The translations under genes and the position numbers were made by a program. From assembly GCA_013200995.1 (NCBI GenBank), contig CP053688.1, positions 3,162,001-3,226,000 on the forward strand: DNA of 64,000 nt, given 5' to 3'. The notes under the pieces were generated by a model. The model was not told the DNA's origin, searched no databases, and saw nothing but the letters and a program-made list of their open reading frames with translations. Shown piece after piece: positions 12,714 through 21,204 of this stretch. Within the stretch, counting starts at the first letter, position 1. Each line of letters opens with the position of its first letter. The stretch is from Arthrobacter citreus (lineage in GTDB: Bacteria; Bacillota; Bacilli; Bacillales; Bacillaceae_G).

Positions 12714-13799
12714 CTATTTAACTAATTTAAACAATTTCATTGCTACATCCAGTGTAATTGGTTTCATTTTTTGACTATTAGAAAAGACAATTACAATTGT
12801 TTTTGAGATTGGATCGAAGACATTTATACAATCAATTCCACGAAAGACTCCATGATTATATACATATCCCCCTTTATTATAAATACCGAACGCATAATGA
12901 TGTTGATATGGCTTAATAAATTGAACAAAACTTTTATTGGATATTAGTTTATGCGATAAGAGTGCCTCGTCCATTTTTTGTATTCCTGTAACTGTTGAAT
13001 AAATATCACCACAGCCTAGTAGATAGCTAAAATTTGGAAGTCGTAATTGCTTTGGCTCGCTGTTAGTTTGAATTAATTTATATCCTATTGCATGATTCTC
13101 TTTTTTGTAAAAATCATTCCCTTGTCCAATTTCAGTAATTTTCGCTTTATCAAAAATATTTGTTTTAACATTTTCTCCATATGATTTTCCGGTTACTTTC
13201 TCAATAACGTAAGCAAGTAACATATAATTTGCGTCATTATAATCCCATTTGTTTAACGGTTTATACTGACTATTTGATTTAATTATTTGCTTAATTAGAT
13301 TGGTTGATGAAATCGTATTAAATAACTCTTTTTGCAGTTTAATTCCAGAAGTATGTGAAATTAAATGAAATAAAGTTAATTTTGACCCATTCGGAAAATT
13401 CGGTATGTATTTTGAAATTGGATCGTTAAAAGAGATCAAACCTTTTTCATTTAATTGCATTAACGATGTGGCAACAAAAAATTTAGAAATCGAAGCAACT
13501 GGATAATAAGTATTTGGTGTATTCGGTAACTGACTAGTGACATTTCGATATCCATATCCCTTTTTAAAAATATTTTCTTCATTTTTGCTAACAAGTACGA
13601 CTCCGTTAAAATGAATCTGCCGTAAATAGGTATCCATTACTCTCGTATTCTTATTTTTGTTAGTAGAAAATTCCGTTTTACCTTCTTTAAAGTGACTCGA
13701 AACCTTTGCCTTAGTAGGGCTTTTATGCCAGATAAAACTACAAAGAGGAAGCATTACAATAAAAAAACAAGTTATCACTAATAGATAAAACTTTTTCAT
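12714..13799 (-). CDS. Secreted beta-lactamase-fold serine hydrolase (PBP4*/FmtA-like)
   Basis: About 361 residues from the ATG at 13799. The longer frame from 13853 lacks a better ribosome site; GGTGG lies 4 nt before the chosen ATG. An N-terminal hydrophobic stretch (KKFYLLVITCFFIVMLPLC) acts as signal or anchor. The class C beta-lactamase/DD-peptidase family motifs are SISK (catalytic Ser and Lys) in PVASISKFF, YND in the YNDANYMLLAYVIE helix, and a late HGV box. The enzyme acts on cell-wall D-amino esters or peptides outside the cell. It is divergent from dltX with about 250 nt between them, which makes an FmtA-like D-alanyl esterase one possibility; a DD-carboxypeptidase or other esterase is equally open. 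Confidence 0.75.
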   Translation of the reverse strand: MKKFYLLVITCFFIVMLPLCSFIWHKSPTKAKVSSHFKEGKTEFSTNKNKNTRVMDTYLRQIHFNGVVLVSKNEENIFKKGYGYRNVTSQLPNTPNTYYPVASISKFFVATSLMQLNEKGLISFNDPISKYIPNFPNGSKLTLFHLISHTSGIKLQKELFNTISSTNLIKQIIKSNSQYKPLNKWDYNDANYMLLAYVIEKVTGKSYGENVKTNIFDKAKITEIGQGNDFYKKENHAIGYKLIQTNSEPKQLRLPNFSYLLGCGDIYSTVTGIQKMDEALLSHKLISNKSFVQFIKPYQHHYAFGIYNKGGYVYNHGVFRGIDCINVFDPISKTIVIVFSNSQKMKPITLDVAMKLFKLVK

Positions 13800-14005
13800 T
13801 AATCCACCATCCCTGTAGAGTAGAGATTTTTGGGAACCACTATCCTTCTCCAACTAAAATCAATATCACCTTTACTTAATTGTAATAACGATCTCGTCCA
13901 TTAATTTTTATATTTTCATTAGAAAAAATTTACCTTAATTTTAACAATTTATTATCTAACGCTTAATTAAAAGGGTGTTTGGTTAATTTTTTATTGTTTC
14001 TTCGG

Positions 14006-14014
14006 TGTTATAAT
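14006..14014 (+). promoter_or_regulatory. Extended -10 promoter of the dlt operon
   Basis: TG at 14006, one base, then TATAAT at 14009-14014 gives a perfect extended -10, about 35 nt before the dltX start. The -35 region (about 13986) is weak, as expected for extended -10 promoters. An ECF-type CGTC follows the -10, but no good ECF -35 was found. Confidence 0.6.
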
Positions 14015-14048
14015 ACGTCTAGCTAAAAATTAAGAAAGGTGAAAACAA

Positions 14049-14192
14049 ATGGACAAAATCCATATTTTTCGTTCAAAAACCTTAAGATTTTTGTTTTATA
14101 CTGCGTTTTATTTATCAATTTTACTTGCACTACTGTACTTGTATGGATTTAAAGATGCTTTTACTGGCACCTATATATATAACGATTTTTAG
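14049..14192 (+). CDS. dltX: DltX, small membrane protein for teichoic acid D-alanylation
   Basis: A 47-residue single-span membrane protein. The N-terminus is MDKIHIFRSKTLRF, a helix of about 20 hydrophobic residues follows, and the C-terminus is TGTYIYNDF. The C-terminal YxYNDF-type end is the conserved DltX motif thought to carry D-alanine in the late transfer step with DltB and DltD. It is first in the operon, 11 nt before dltA, exactly where dltX sits in Bacillus and Staphylococcus. GAAAGGTG lies 6 nt before the ATG. Confidence 0.92.
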   Translation: MDKIHIFRSKTLRFLFYTAFYLSILLALLYLYGFKDAFTGTYIYNDF

Positions 14193-14203
14193 GACGTGAA
14201 AAG

Positions 14204-15718
14204 ATGAAATCAATTATTGAACAAATAGATTTATGGGCTATCAATACCCCAGACACGATTGCTTTTCAAAATAGTGATTATTCATTAACTTATAAAACTT
14301 TAAAACAACAATCAGATGCCATTGCTAGTTGGATCGTTAAAAATAATTTTGGGAATAAGCCAATTATTGTATATGGTCACATGCAATTAGAGATGATATC
14401 AACTTTCTTAGGATGTGTAAAAGCAGGTTGTGCTTATATCCCGGTTGATGAGTCGATTCCTTTTGAAAGGCTCAAAAAGATGATAACTAACTCTGGGGCA
14501 ACTTTATTAATAACTCCAAAGGAATTTTCATTAGAATTTGAAGCAATTAAAGTCATAAATCTTGGCGAACTACAAAAGATTATTCGTTCTACAAATCTAA
14601 TTGATTCTTTAACTGATTTCCATGTTAAAGACGATGAAACATTTTACATTATTTATACTTCTGGAAGTACTGGCGATCCAAAAGGAGTTCAAATTACTGA
14701 AAAAAACTTACGCAGCTTTTCCGGGTGGATTTTAAAAGATTTTAATTTACAAAAAGGACAACGATTTTTGAATCAAGCACCTTTCTCTTTTGATTTATCA
14801 GTGATGGATTTATATCCTTCATTATTATCAGGTGGAACACTTATTGCAGTTGAAAAATCATTGATTGAACGACCTAAATTATTATTCGATTATTTATTGG
14901 AAAGAGATCTCGAAGTTTGGACTTCTACACCATCCTTTATAGAGATGTGCATGATGAATCCAGATTTTAACGAAACTTTCTTACCTAAATTAAAGACTTT
15001 TCTTTTTTGTGGTGAAGTACTTTCGAATAATAGCGCTAAACAGCTTTTATCTCGATTTCCTAATGCGGAGATTTATAATACTTATGGTCCAACGGAAGCA
15101 ACTGTTGCAGTAACATTTGTAAAAATTACAGAAGAAGTGATCAACAAATATTCACCGTTACCGATTGGCGCACCAAAAGACGATACAATTATTTACATTA
15201 TGGATGAGTTGGGGAATCCACTCCCTGAGGGGTCAACTGGAGAAATTATTATAACAGGTCCAAGTGTTAGTAAAGGCTATCTTAATAATCAATTAAAAAC
15301 TGAAGCAGCTTATGACCAGATCAATGGAATGAATGCCTATAAAACTGGTGATTCGGGTTACTTTGAAAATGGTCTGCTATTCTATAAAGGTAGAATTGAT
15401 TTCCAAATAAAGCTACACGGTTATCGTATTGAAATTGAAGATATTGAAAATAACATTAGAAAATTACCATTAGTTCATTCTGCAGTTGTATTACCAGAAA
15501 TGAAGGATGGTAAATGTATAAATTTACACTGCTTAGTGGTCGTTAAGGAACATAATTTTGAAAAGGAATATCACTTAACACGTTTTTTAAAAGAAGAATT
15601 AACTAAATTTATGCCAACCTATATGATACCGAGAAAATTTAGCTATCAATCAAGTCTGCCAATGACTACTAATGGTAAAGTAGATCGGAAAAAATTATTG
15701 GAGCAAGTATACCAATGA
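14204..15718 (+). CDS. dltA: D-alanine--D-alanyl carrier protein ligase DltA
   Basis: A 504-residue adenylate-forming enzyme that activates D-alanine with ATP and loads it on DltC in the cytosol. The phosphate-binding loop is YTSGSTGDPKG (151-161). Further motifs are NTYGPTEATV, KTGDSGYF and the C-terminal NGKVDRK, with catalytic Lys492. The length is normal for DltA. It ends in ATGA, overlapping dltB by 4 nt. Loading D-alanine onto teichoic acids lowers surface negative charge and raises resistance to cationic peptides. Confidence 0.97.
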   Translation: MKSIIEQIDLWAINTPDTIAFQNSDYSLTYKTLKQQSDAIASWIVKNNFGNKPIIVYGHMQLEMISTFLGCVKAGCAYIPVDESIPFERLKKMITNSGATLLITPKEFSLEFEAIKVINLGELQKIIRSTNLIDSLTDFHVKDDETFYIIYTSGSTGDPKGVQITEKNLRSFSGWILKDFNLQKGQRFLNQAPFSFDLSVMDLYPSLLSGGTLIAVEKSLIERPKLLFDYLLERDLEVWTSTPSFIEMCMMNPDFNETFLPKLKTFLFCGEVLSNNSAKQLLSRFPNAEIYNTYGPTEATVAVTFVKITEEVINKYSPLPIGAPKDDTIIYIMDELGNPLPEGSTGEIIITGPSVSKGYLNNQLKTEAAYDQINGMNAYKTGDSGYFENGLLFYKGRIDFQIKLHGYRIEIEDIENNIRKLPLVHSAVVLPEMKDGKCINLHCLVVVKEHNFEKEYHLTRFLKEELTKFMPTYMIPRKFSYQSSLPMTTNGKVDRKKLLEQVYQ

Positions 15719-16866
15719 TTCCATATGGTACTTTTACGTTTTTTGGTATTTTATTTGTTCTATTAATCCCAGCGGTCATAATAGGCTTTTTAGGAAAAAG
15801 ATTAACTAACTACACATCATTTCTTACTTTTGTGTTTTTATTAATAATCTTTTCCTCTTCTAAAATACAAACCTTCTATTTAGTTGGCTATATACTCTGG
15901 GTAGTCATTTTAATAAAAGGTTATAGTGTTTATCGAAAGAAAGCGAACCATTCCTGTGTTTATTACTCAAGTGTATTTTTATCGATTTTACCTTTAATTA
16001 TTGTAAAGGTATCACCAATCTTTGAAAGTACTACAATCTTAGGTTTTTTAGGGATATCCTATTTAACGTTTAAGACAACACAAGTAATTATCGAACTTCG
16101 TGACCAAAGTATAAAGGGAATTAAAACTGCTGATTTCTTGAGGTTTTTATTGTTTTTCCCAACTATTTCTTCTGGTCCAATCGATCGATTTAGAAGATTT
16201 CAACAGGATTCTCAAAAGGTACTAACAGCTAATGAATATCGTGAGTATTTTCAAATTGGAGTTCATAAAATATTCATTGGTTTTCTCTATAAATATATAA
16301 TTGGATATTTAATTAACACACACATCGTTGAAACTCGGTTTGCATTAGGGCATACATTTGTTTCAAATCTGACGTATATGTATGCATATAGTTTGTATTT
16401 ATTTTTTGATTTTGCAGGCTATAGTGCATTTGCGATCGGTGTCAGCTATTTAGTAGGTATTAAAACCCCTGAAAACTTTAATATGCCATTTATTAGCCGG
16501 AATATAAAAGATTTTTGGAATCGCTGGCACATGAGCCTATCTTTTTGGTTTCGAGACTATATATATATGAGAATTGTATTCTTACTTACAAAGAAAAAAA
16601 TCATTAAAAACAGAAGAAATATTTCATATATCGGATATACCACCCTATTTTTAGTAATGGGTGCATGGCATGGACTTCAAATAAATTATCTACTCTATGG
16701 CTTTTATCAAGCAATATTGATGTGTAGTTTTGATTGGTTTGAACAGTTCAATAAGAAAAAAAAGATTTGGAAAAATAATAAACTAACACATGTATTAGCG
16801 GTCATTATTACATTTCACTTTATTTGTTTTGGATTTTTAATATTTTCAGGACATCTAGTGAACTAA
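15715..16866 (+). CDS. dltB: D-alanyl transfer MBOAT protein DltB
   Basis: A 383-residue polytopic membrane O-acyltransferase with about ten helices. It passes D-alanine from DltC across the membrane. MBOAT signatures are FNMPFISRNIKDFWNRWHMSL and the invariant His319 in MGAWHG. SSGPIDRFRRF in the middle is also typical. It is translationally coupled to dltA (4-nt overlap) and is followed by dltC after 16 nt. Confidence 0.97.
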   Translation: MIPYGTFTFFGILFVLLIPAVIIGFLGKRLTNYTSFLTFVFLLIIFSSSKIQTFYLVGYILWVVILIKGYSVYRKKANHSCVYYSSVFLSILPLIIVKVSPIFESTTILGFLGISYLTFKTTQVIIELRDQSIKGIKTADFLRFLLFFPTISSGPIDRFRRFQQDSQKVLTANEYREYFQIGVHKIFIGFLYKYIIGYLINTHIVETRFALGHTFVSNLTYMYAYSLYLFFDFAGYSAFAIGVSYLVGIKTPENFNMPFISRNIKDFWNRWHMSLSFWFRDYIYMRIVFLLTKKKIIKNRRNISYIGYTTLFLVMGAWHGLQINYLLYGFYQAILMCSFDWFEQFNKKKKIWKNNKLTHVLAVIITFHFICFGFLIFSGHLVN

Positions 16867-16882
16867 AGGAGCCATCTATATA

Positions 16883-17122
16883 ATGGAAAATTTAAGAGAA
16901 GAAGTTTTAAAAATTTTAGCTGATTTATGTAATACGGATGAAGTCATCGAAAACCCAGAAGTACTTATTTTCGAAGATGGATTATTAGATTCATTTGGAA
17001 CGGTTAGCTTATTAGTCGAAATTGAGGAACAAATCGGTATTAACGTAACGATTTCTGACTTTGATCGCGAGGAGTGGGCAACACCAAATAAGATTATTTC
17101 AATTCTAGAGGCTAGAAGATGA
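16883..17122 (+). CDS. dltC: D-alanyl carrier protein DltC
   Basis: A 79-residue acidic carrier protein. Ser37 in EDGLLDSFGT is the 4'-phosphopantetheine attachment site that holds D-alanine as a thioester. AAAGGAG lies 11 nt before the ATG. It ends in ATGA, overlapping dltD by 4 nt. It works between DltA (loading) and DltB (transfer) at the inner face of the membrane. Confidence 0.97.
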   Translation: MENLREEVLKILADLCNTDEVIENPEVLIFEDGLLDSFGTVSLLVEIEEQIGINVTISDFDREEWATPNKIISILEARR

Positions 17123-18333
17123 AAAAGGTCCAATTTTTTGGTATGATAACGGCTATTTTCATATTTTTACTTGCCCTATATCTTCCAAATTCTTTTTATG
17201 AACTTTTTATTACAAAAGAGCGATTAAATAACACAGCAGCATCTTTAAACCCTAAAACATTTCAAGGCACTTTACTTCAAGATAAAATGTTAACTGACCC
17301 GAAATTTTTACCGATTTTTGGGTCTTCTGAACTTGCCAGAAGAGACACCTTCCATCCTTCTAGATTTTTTATGGGAGAAAAAAATGAATTTACCCCATAT
17401 TTAATTGGTAGAGGAGGATCACAAAGTCTCGTTCATTTTCTTGATTTAGCCTCTTTAGGTGATGGAATAAAAAATAAAAAAATCGTATTTGTCTTGTCTC
17501 CACAATGGTTTATTCGACGTGGAATTAATAATACTCATTTTTCACCAAATTACTCTGCGCTTCAAACTTATTCATTCGTTCTTAATAATAAAATTAATCG
17601 TTCAGTAAAGAAACAGGCTGCAAAGAGGCTTTTAACGCTATCTATCATAAAAAAAGACTCTTTGTTAGTAACACAATTAAAAGCATTAACTTCAACTAAC
17701 AAACAAATTAAGTTCAAGGCATTTGTTGAAAAGCCTCTAGCTTACACATATTTTAAAATACTTGAAAAGAAAGATCTTTTTGAAACTGTTATTATGGATC
17801 CAGATAAAAATTTCCACTTAACAAAATCAAAGTATGAAGATTTACCCTGGAATAAAGTTGCTAAAGCCGCCGATAAAATAGGTCGTAGTCAATCCAGTTC
17901 GAACCATTTTGGGATTAATAATAAATACTATAAAAAATATATCCAAAATCGCCTTGTTACATTTAAAAATTCTAAACGAAATAAAAACTATAGTGTATCA
18001 CCAGAATATGATGACCTTCAAATGGTATTAGCGGTATTAAAGCAAGAGCATACTAAAGCGTTGTTTATTTCCGTTCCAGTAAATGGCCCTTGGTATGATT
18101 ACGCCGGATTCCCTAAAAAAGTTAGAGAGGTTTATTACAAAAAGGTAAAAAAACAAATTGAAGATGCAGGTTTCCAAGTAGCTGATTTTTCTTCTCATGA
18201 TTACGATAAGTTTTTCCTAAAAGACACAATTCACTTAGGCTGGAAGGGTTGGGTATATGTAGATCGATCTTTAAATACGTTTTATTCAGTAAACCATACT
18301 CCCCCTACCGCAAGTTTAAATCATAGATATTAA
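17119..18333 (+). CDS. dltD: D-alanyl-lipoteichoic acid biosynthesis protein DltD
   Basis: A 404-residue protein anchored by one N-terminal helix, with an SGNH-like extracellular domain. The nucleophile region is FGSSELARRD (Ser about 70), and the C-terminal DTIHLGWKGW supplies the Asp/His pair. It completes transfer of D-alanine to lipoteichoic acid. It is the last gene of dltXABCD, coupled to dltC by a 4-nt overlap and followed by two hairpins. Confidence 0.96.
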   Translation: MKKVQFFGMITAIFIFLLALYLPNSFYELFITKERLNNTAASLNPKTFQGTLLQDKMLTDPKFLPIFGSSELARRDTFHPSRFFMGEKNEFTPYLIGRGGSQSLVHFLDLASLGDGIKNKKIVFVLSPQWFIRRGINNTHFSPNYSALQTYSFVLNNKINRSVKKQAAKRLLTLSIIKKDSLLVTQLKALTSTNKQIKFKAFVEKPLAYTYFKILEKKDLFETVIMDPDKNFHLTKSKYEDLPWNKVAKAADKIGRSQSSSNHFGINNKYYKKYIQNRLVTFKNSKRNKNYSVSPEYDDLQMVLAVLKQEHTKALFISVPVNGPWYDYAGFPKKVREVYYKKVKKQIEDAGFQVADFSSHDYDKFFLKDTIHLGWKGWVYVDRSLNTFYSVNHTPPTASLNHRY

Positions 18334-18337
18334 TAAA

Positions 18338-18386
18338 ATTCAGACTGTTGACAAGCGCTCGCAATCAGTCTGAATATCAATTTTTG
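18338..18386 (+). terminator. First hairpin after the dlt operon
   Basis: A perfect 10-bp stem, ATTCAGACTG / CAGTCTGAAT, with a 17-nt loop is followed by ATCAATTTTT. It lies 4 nt after the dltD stop. Confidence 0.7.
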
Positions 18387-18413
18387 GGACTATGTCTACA
18401 TTCTACATTCGTT

Positions 18414-18443
18414 AAAAAAAGCAGACCTTTGTCTGCTTTTTTT
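18414..18443 (+). terminator. Second terminator after the dlt operon, bidirectional shape
   Basis: GCAGAC / GTCTGC with a CTTT loop is flanked by seven A on the left and seven T on the right. This is a strong intrinsic terminator for either direction. Confidence 0.8.
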
Positions 18444-18465
18444 AATGTAAAGGAAGCAATATGAT

Positions 18466-18591
18466 GTTGATTTCCACTATAGGATTCTCGCTTTCAATGG
18501 GGCGAGACCTGAGCCTCCACGGCGCGCCTGCGGGGTCTTTAGCCTTCCCGCACCTCCCATAGGAGTCGAGAACCTTTCCGTTCCAATCAAC
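18466..18591. repeat. GC-rich dispersed element with imperfect inverted ends
   Basis: A 126-bp block that is far more GC-rich than its surroundings. The left end GTTGATTTCC...GATTCTCG and the right end CGAGAACC...TTCCAATCAAC are imperfect inverted repeats of about 26 bp. The centre contains ATGGGGCGAGACC, CTGCGGGGTCTTTAGCC and AGGAGTCGAGAACC. I recognise this type of sequence as a common intergenic repeat in Bacillales genomes, but I cannot name a family. No reading frame is present. Confidence 0.7.
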
Positions 18592-19020
18592 TTCTCAAAA
18601 TAAAAAGCGTGCAATAAATAACCTTACTAAATACCTTTAGATAGAAAAAAAGATTATTTTAATAACATTGGTAAATCGTCTATTTATAAACCAATAATTG
18701 AATGTGTTCTTCAAACAATTAGCACTTCAATAATTTATATTCTGATAAAGAGGAACTACTAAAGTTTGTTAGTATTACACAAACAAATTATCTTTTAAAA
18801 CAAATAAATAATAACATTACAAGAAATTTACCATCAAATAGATCGCTTAGTAACATTTTAACTAATGATCTGCATTTTTTTGTCTCCAAATAATAAGCGT
18901 GTATTTTTACTAAGCAAACTAAAAAGTAAATATATTCTCGAATCAGCCAAATACTAAATAAACAAAAACTTAAAACTTGATTTATAATAAAAAAGTTAAC
19001 ATTCATAAAATTAAATTGTT
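18592..19020. other. AT-rich intergenic region, no gene seen
   Basis: About 430 nt between the GC-rich element and the hydroxyacid dehydrogenase. A 72-codon minus-strand frame (18788-19006) has no ribosome site and a low-complexity hydrophobic translation, so I leave it out. The promoter of the dehydrogenase should be here. Confidence 0.4.
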
Positions 19021-19037
19021 GAAGGAAGGTTTCTATT

Positions 19038-20009
19038 TTGGCACATATTTTAGTAGCAGGTAAAATTCCAGAAAAGGCTGAGGAACTTTTAAAAGATCAT
19101 CATGTCACTGTTTTTGAAAATGAGCAATTAATTACTGAAGACCAATTATGTGAATTAGTTAGTGAGGTTGATGCAATTTTAAGTTTGCTATCTACTCCTA
19201 TTACAAAAAGAGTAATTGATTCAGCTAAAAATGTAAAAATTATCGCTAATTACGGAGCAGGATTTAATAATATCGATGTTGATTATGCATCTAGTAAAGG
19301 AATCCATGTTTCAAACACACCAATGGTTTCTACAGACGCAACTGCGGAGTTAACTTTTGGAATTCTTTTAGCTATTTCTAGAAAAATAGTCGAAGGAGAC
19401 GAACTTTGCCGCACAAAAGGTTTCGAAGGATGGGCTCCATTATTTTTTAGAGGAACAGAAGTATCCGGAAAAACGATTGGAATTTTTGGTTTTGGAAATA
19501 TCGGACAAGCAGTAGCTAAGCGTGCTAAAGCATTTAATATGAATATTATTTATAACCAACCAAGAAGATTAAGTAATGTGCTTGAACAAGAATTAAATGC
19601 AACTTATGTATCATTAGAAGAATTAATACAGACTTCTGACTATATATCACTTCACTGCCCTTATAAACAAGAGCTACACCATTTATTTGGTAAAGATGAG
19701 TTCACAAAAATGAAAGATACTGCTTTCTTTATAAACGCTGCTAGAGGTCCATTAGTGAACGAGCAGGAATTAGTAGATGCTTTAAAAGACGGCGTAATTG
19801 CCGGTGCTGCATTAGATGTATTCGAATTCGAACCAAAAATCACTGAAGAACTAAAATCACTAACAAATGTTGTTTTAACACCCCATATCGGTAATGCAAC
19901 ATATGAAACACGCGATGCTATGTCAGAGATCGCTGCTAAAAATATTATCGAGGTCATGGCTGGTCGACCACCAGTCTCACCTGTAAATGATGTTCTAGTG
20001 AAAAATTAG
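19038..20009 (+). CDS. D-isomer specific 2-hydroxyacid dehydrogenase
   Basis: A 323-residue NAD(P)-dependent cytosolic oxidoreductase of the glyoxylate/hydroxypyruvate reductase type. The cofactor fold carries GIFGFGNIGQAVAKRAKAF. The catalytic residues are Arg in NAARGPLV, Glu in DVFEFEP and His in LTPHIGNAT. It starts with TTG, with GGAAGG 8 nt upstream; no better ATG exists. The substrate (glyoxylate, hydroxypyruvate or another 2-keto acid) cannot be fixed from sequence. It stands alone, with a strong terminator directly after it. Confidence 0.9.
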   Translation: MAHILVAGKIPEKAEELLKDHHVTVFENEQLITEDQLCELVSEVDAILSLLSTPITKRVIDSAKNVKIIANYGAGFNNIDVDYASSKGIHVSNTPMVSTDATAELTFGILLAISRKIVEGDELCRTKGFEGWAPLFFRGTEVSGKTIGIFGFGNIGQAVAKRAKAFNMNIIYNQPRRLSNVLEQELNATYVSLEELIQTSDYISLHCPYKQELHHLFGKDEFTKMKDTAFFINAARGPLVNEQELVDALKDGVIAGAALDVFEFEPKITEELKSLTNVVLTPHIGNATYETRDAMSEIAAKNIIEVMAGRPPVSPVNDVLVKN

Positions 20010-20015
20010 TATATT

Positions 20016-20052
20016 ACCCGCAAGGAAACTGGGAATCCTTGCGGGTTTTTTG
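20016..20052 (+). terminator. Terminator of the hydroxyacid dehydrogenase gene
   Basis: A perfect 11-bp GC-rich stem, ACCCGCAAGGA / TCCTTGCGGGT, is followed by six T. Confidence 0.9.
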
Positions 20053-20094
20053 TGCCTTTTATTAAATGGAGTTCAATTATACTGTTTTAACATT

Positions 20095-20292
20095 TAAAAA
20101 AGCAGTATATCAACGAGAAACTGCTATATAACAACGAGAAACTTCAGTATATCAACGAGAATTAGTGTTATATCAACAGAGTTCACAGCTTTTTCAATAT
20201 AGTTCACATAGTGTTCGTGTTTTCAATATTATAAAAGCAATGCTTTAATGGCCTAATCATCTTATGAACAAATCCCCACAATTTATGAACAA
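20095..20292 (-). repeat. 21-bp phased repeat array, locus 1
   Basis: Read on the minus strand, two TTGTTCATAA units (20261-20292) are followed by a leader containing CGAACACTATGTGAAC (about 20195-20219). Four units of YGTTGATATA-type (third copy GTTGTTATAT) then occupy 20178 down to 20095, each exactly 21 nt. The array lies between two convergent genes. The same order of parts recurs at 47.7-48.05 kb, and the leader plus array recur at 38.5-38.8 kb. It is not coding. Confidence 0.8.
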
Positions 20293-20324
20293 AACGGCTA
20301 CAATGCGAAGAATCGCCACCCATC

Positions 20325-20358
20325 AAAAAAGAGGATATCTCAAAATGAGACATCCTCT
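20325..20358 (-). terminator. Terminator of metNIQ
   Basis: GAGGAT-TCTCA arms pair with TGAGA-ATCCTC, with one unpaired base on each side. A T run follows on the minus strand. It lies just beyond the metQ stop. Confidence 0.85.
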
Positions 20359-20366
20359 CTAATTTA

Positions 20367-21182
20367 TTATTGGCTTACAGGTACTACAGCACCTTTATAT
20401 TTTTTAATAATGAAATCTTGGATCTCTTTAGAGTGTAATACTTTAACAAGTTCTTTGATTTCTTTTTTGTTTTTATCACCTTTACGAACAGCAATAATGT
20501 TTACGTATGGAGAATCTTTACCTTCTAAAGCAATTGCATCTTTCATTGGATTTAATCCAGCATCAATTGCATAGTTTGTGTTGATTAATACTGCGTCACC
20601 TTCGTTGTTTTGATAAACTTTTGGAAGCATACCAGCGTCAACATTAGCTTCGAATTTTAAGTGTTTTGGATTCTCAGCGATGTCTTTAATTTGAGCAGTA
20701 GTTGGATCAACACCTGCTTTAAGTTTAATTAGACCTTCATGTTGTAATAAGCTTAACATACGACCATGGTCAGCTACAGAGCTACTCATGATAATTTTAG
20801 CTCCATCTGGTAGATCATCTAAGCTCTTATATTTTTTAGAGTAAACACCGATTGGCTCGATATGAATACCACCAGCGTTTTCAAATTTATAACCATTTTC
20901 TTTCATTTGAGACTCTAAATAAGGAATGTGTTGGAAATAGTTTGCATCTAATTCTTTTGAAGCTAATGCCTTATTTGGTAAAACATAATCTTGGAATTTA
21001 ACAATTTTCAAGTTAATTCCTTCTTTTTTAAGAATTGGTTTAGCTTGTTCTAAAATAACTGCGTGAGGTACATTTGATGCACCTACTACTAATTCTTTAT
21101 CTTTATTATTAGCACCACATGCTGCTAAAGATAATGCTAATACACCTGCTCCTAAAATTCCTGCGATTCTTTTGAATTTCAC
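20367..21182 (-). CDS. metQ: Methionine ABC transporter substrate-binding lipoprotein MetQ
   Basis: A 271-residue NlpA/MetQ lipoprotein. The lipobox LAAC places the lipid-modified cysteine at residue 22 of a short signal peptide (MKFKRIAGILGAGVLALS...). Family motifs are VGASNVPHAVILEQAKP and the late NIIAVRKGDK. It binds methionine at the outer face and feeds MetI/MetN. It is the last gene of the metN-metI-metQ operon, 22 nt after metI. Confidence 0.95.
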   Translation of the reverse strand: MKFKRIAGILGAGVLALSLAACGANNKDKELVVGASNVPHAVILEQAKPILKKEGINLKIVKFQDYVLPNKALASKELDANYFQHIPYLESQMKENGYKFENAGGIHIEPIGVYSKKYKSLDDLPDGAKIIMSSSVADHGRMLSLLQHEGLIKLKAGVDPTTAQIKDIAENPKHLKFEANVDAGMLPKVYQNNEGDAVLINTNYAIDAGLNPMKDAIALEGKDSPYVNIIAVRKGDKNKKEIKELVKVLHSKEIQDFIIKKYKGAVVPVSQ

Positions 21183-21204
21183 TGTCGTTTCCTCCCTAAT
21201 ATCA

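Noticed and set aside
14006..14030. ECF sigma (SigX/SigM-type) promoter for dlt
   Set aside because: A CGTC occurs after the -10, but no TGAAAC or TGTAAC-like -35 lies at 16-17 nt; the extended -10 sigma-A reading is stronger.
18788..19006. 72-codon minus-strand ORF
   Set aside because: No ribosome site; low-complexity hydrophobic translation in an AT-rich gap.
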